In this document: piece after piece, positions 63,550 through 64,000 of the stretch | Layout of the letters: each line of letters begins with the position of its first letter | Position numbering within the stretch: the stretch's first letter is position 1 | Source: JAAYCU01 sp964401335 | GTDB lineage: Bacteria > Planctomycetota > Phycisphaerae > UBA1845 > PWPN01 | Reading direction: 5' to 3' | NCBI GenBank assembly: GCA_964401335.1 | Contig: CAYNYK010000011.1 | Span: 4,433-68,432, forward strand | Length of the DNA: 64,000 bases | The notes under the pieces: generated by a model | Database searches by the model: none | The model's input: the letters and a program-made list of their open reading frames with translations, nothing else | Told to the model about the DNA's origin: nothing | Program-made: the position numbers and the translations under genes

Positions 63550-64000
63550 GGCAAATTCCCAATGAAGAACTGACCTATTTTATCAGCAACCCTTCCATTA
63601 CCCGCCAGCGGCCGCTCCGCCGGCCCGTTTTCAGTTTTTGGATAGGCTCTTTTCATCTGCCTCGGTCGCCGCACTAACAGCTTCCAAAGCTATCCTAAGA
63701 ACCCATAACGATACCAAGAAATAAAAAAAACCGCTATAATGACGTTTACGGGCTTCACTTTTACTGACATAATATAATATTCACAACAATAATGGTCTAT
63801 GATCTTCAGATTATCGGGACTTATCGCCGATTTATGATTAGTTATCATAATTGGGAATCCCTGCGCTTTATGAGAAAGGCCCCCTAAGGAATCGCGCCAG
63901 ATACTTGATCCGCAACGTGAAGTAAGTACGATATCCGGTTAATGATACCTTAAAAGAGGATGGCGCGGTTTCGGAGGGGAAAAGCTGAATCGGTATCAGG
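63550..64000. other. AT-rich region at the window end, no gene seen
   Basis: Upstream of the phosphatase gene. It holds several TATAAT-like words (for example CTATAATG near 63733 and ATAATATAATAT near 63770) and the palindrome TATGAT-TAGTT-ATCATA (63833-63849). These suit promoters and an operator for the phosphatase or for a gene beyond the window, but none can be assigned. Confidence 0.4.

Overview
The window reads as chromosomal DNA from a planctomycete-like bacterium, perhaps near the Phycisphaerae. This is an inference from gene content and style: tandem TolC lipoproteins, many secreted or lipidated beta-propellers, several FGE-sulfatase domains, a triple SPFH/ABC-2 cluster, moderately high G+C, and an intergenic palindrome that I recall from planctomycete and related genomes. 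No rRNA, tRNA or CRISPR array was found. Housekeeping anchors are smpB, hemE, hemG, def and rpsT.

Layout. 0.2-3.5 kb (minus): two tandem TolC-like lipoproteins. 3.9-11.6 kb (plus): a saccharide-use operon with two propeller proteins, an NRAMP-fold transporter lacking the metal-binding motif, a Gfo/Idh/MocA dehydrogenase and a PL26-like rhamnogalacturonan lyase. 11.7-15.6 kb (plus): class-III aminotransferase, M20 deacylase and zinc alcohol dehydrogenase behind a good sigma-70 promoter. 15.6-16.5 kb (minus): smpB and a decayed gene. 16.7-20.3 kb (plus): ECF sigma factor, zinc-finger anti-sigma factor and a PDZ protein. 20.3-24.0 kb (minus): ROK kinase, hemG, hemE. 24.05-24.4 kb: a REP-like palindrome, a 17-bp tandem array and a MITE-like element. 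24.4-30.6 kb (minus): an Opp/Dpp peptide transporter with two C-type permeases and no OppF, then fxsA.

30.6-40.3 kb (minus) with 40.6-42.5 kb (plus): three consecutive SPFH proteins, an ABC ATPase, two ABC-2 permeases, a large membrane-anchored unknown and a methyltransferase. This looks like one membrane-microdomain/ABC system. 42.5-46.1 kb: a GH20 hexosaminidase divergent from a second motif-less NRAMP-fold transporter. 46.1-51.8 kb: Tat-exported phosphoesterase, def, TPR protein, rpsT, a TlyA-like methyltransferase without S4 domain and a secreted DUF4185 protein. 51.9-54.6 kb (minus): two lipoprotein cassettes that share leader, signal peptide, Pro-Glu linker and terminator but carry unrelated cargo domains.

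54.9-59.4 kb (minus): the most distinctive locus. Five tightly packed genes encode a zinc-ribbon P-loop GTPase (double-GTPase-like), a GAP1-like partner, an FGE-sulfatase-domain protein, a long coiled-coil protein and a Pro-rich protein, with a small unknown divergent gene upstream. It resembles predicted GTPase-centred conflict or signalling systems. 60.3-63.5 kb: a HEPN/MNT toxin-antitoxin pair sits between an 86-bp duplicated piece of a SpoIIE-phosphatase 3' end and the intact dCache-HAMP-SpoIIE gene. The last 450 bases are AT-rich and hold no recognisable gene.
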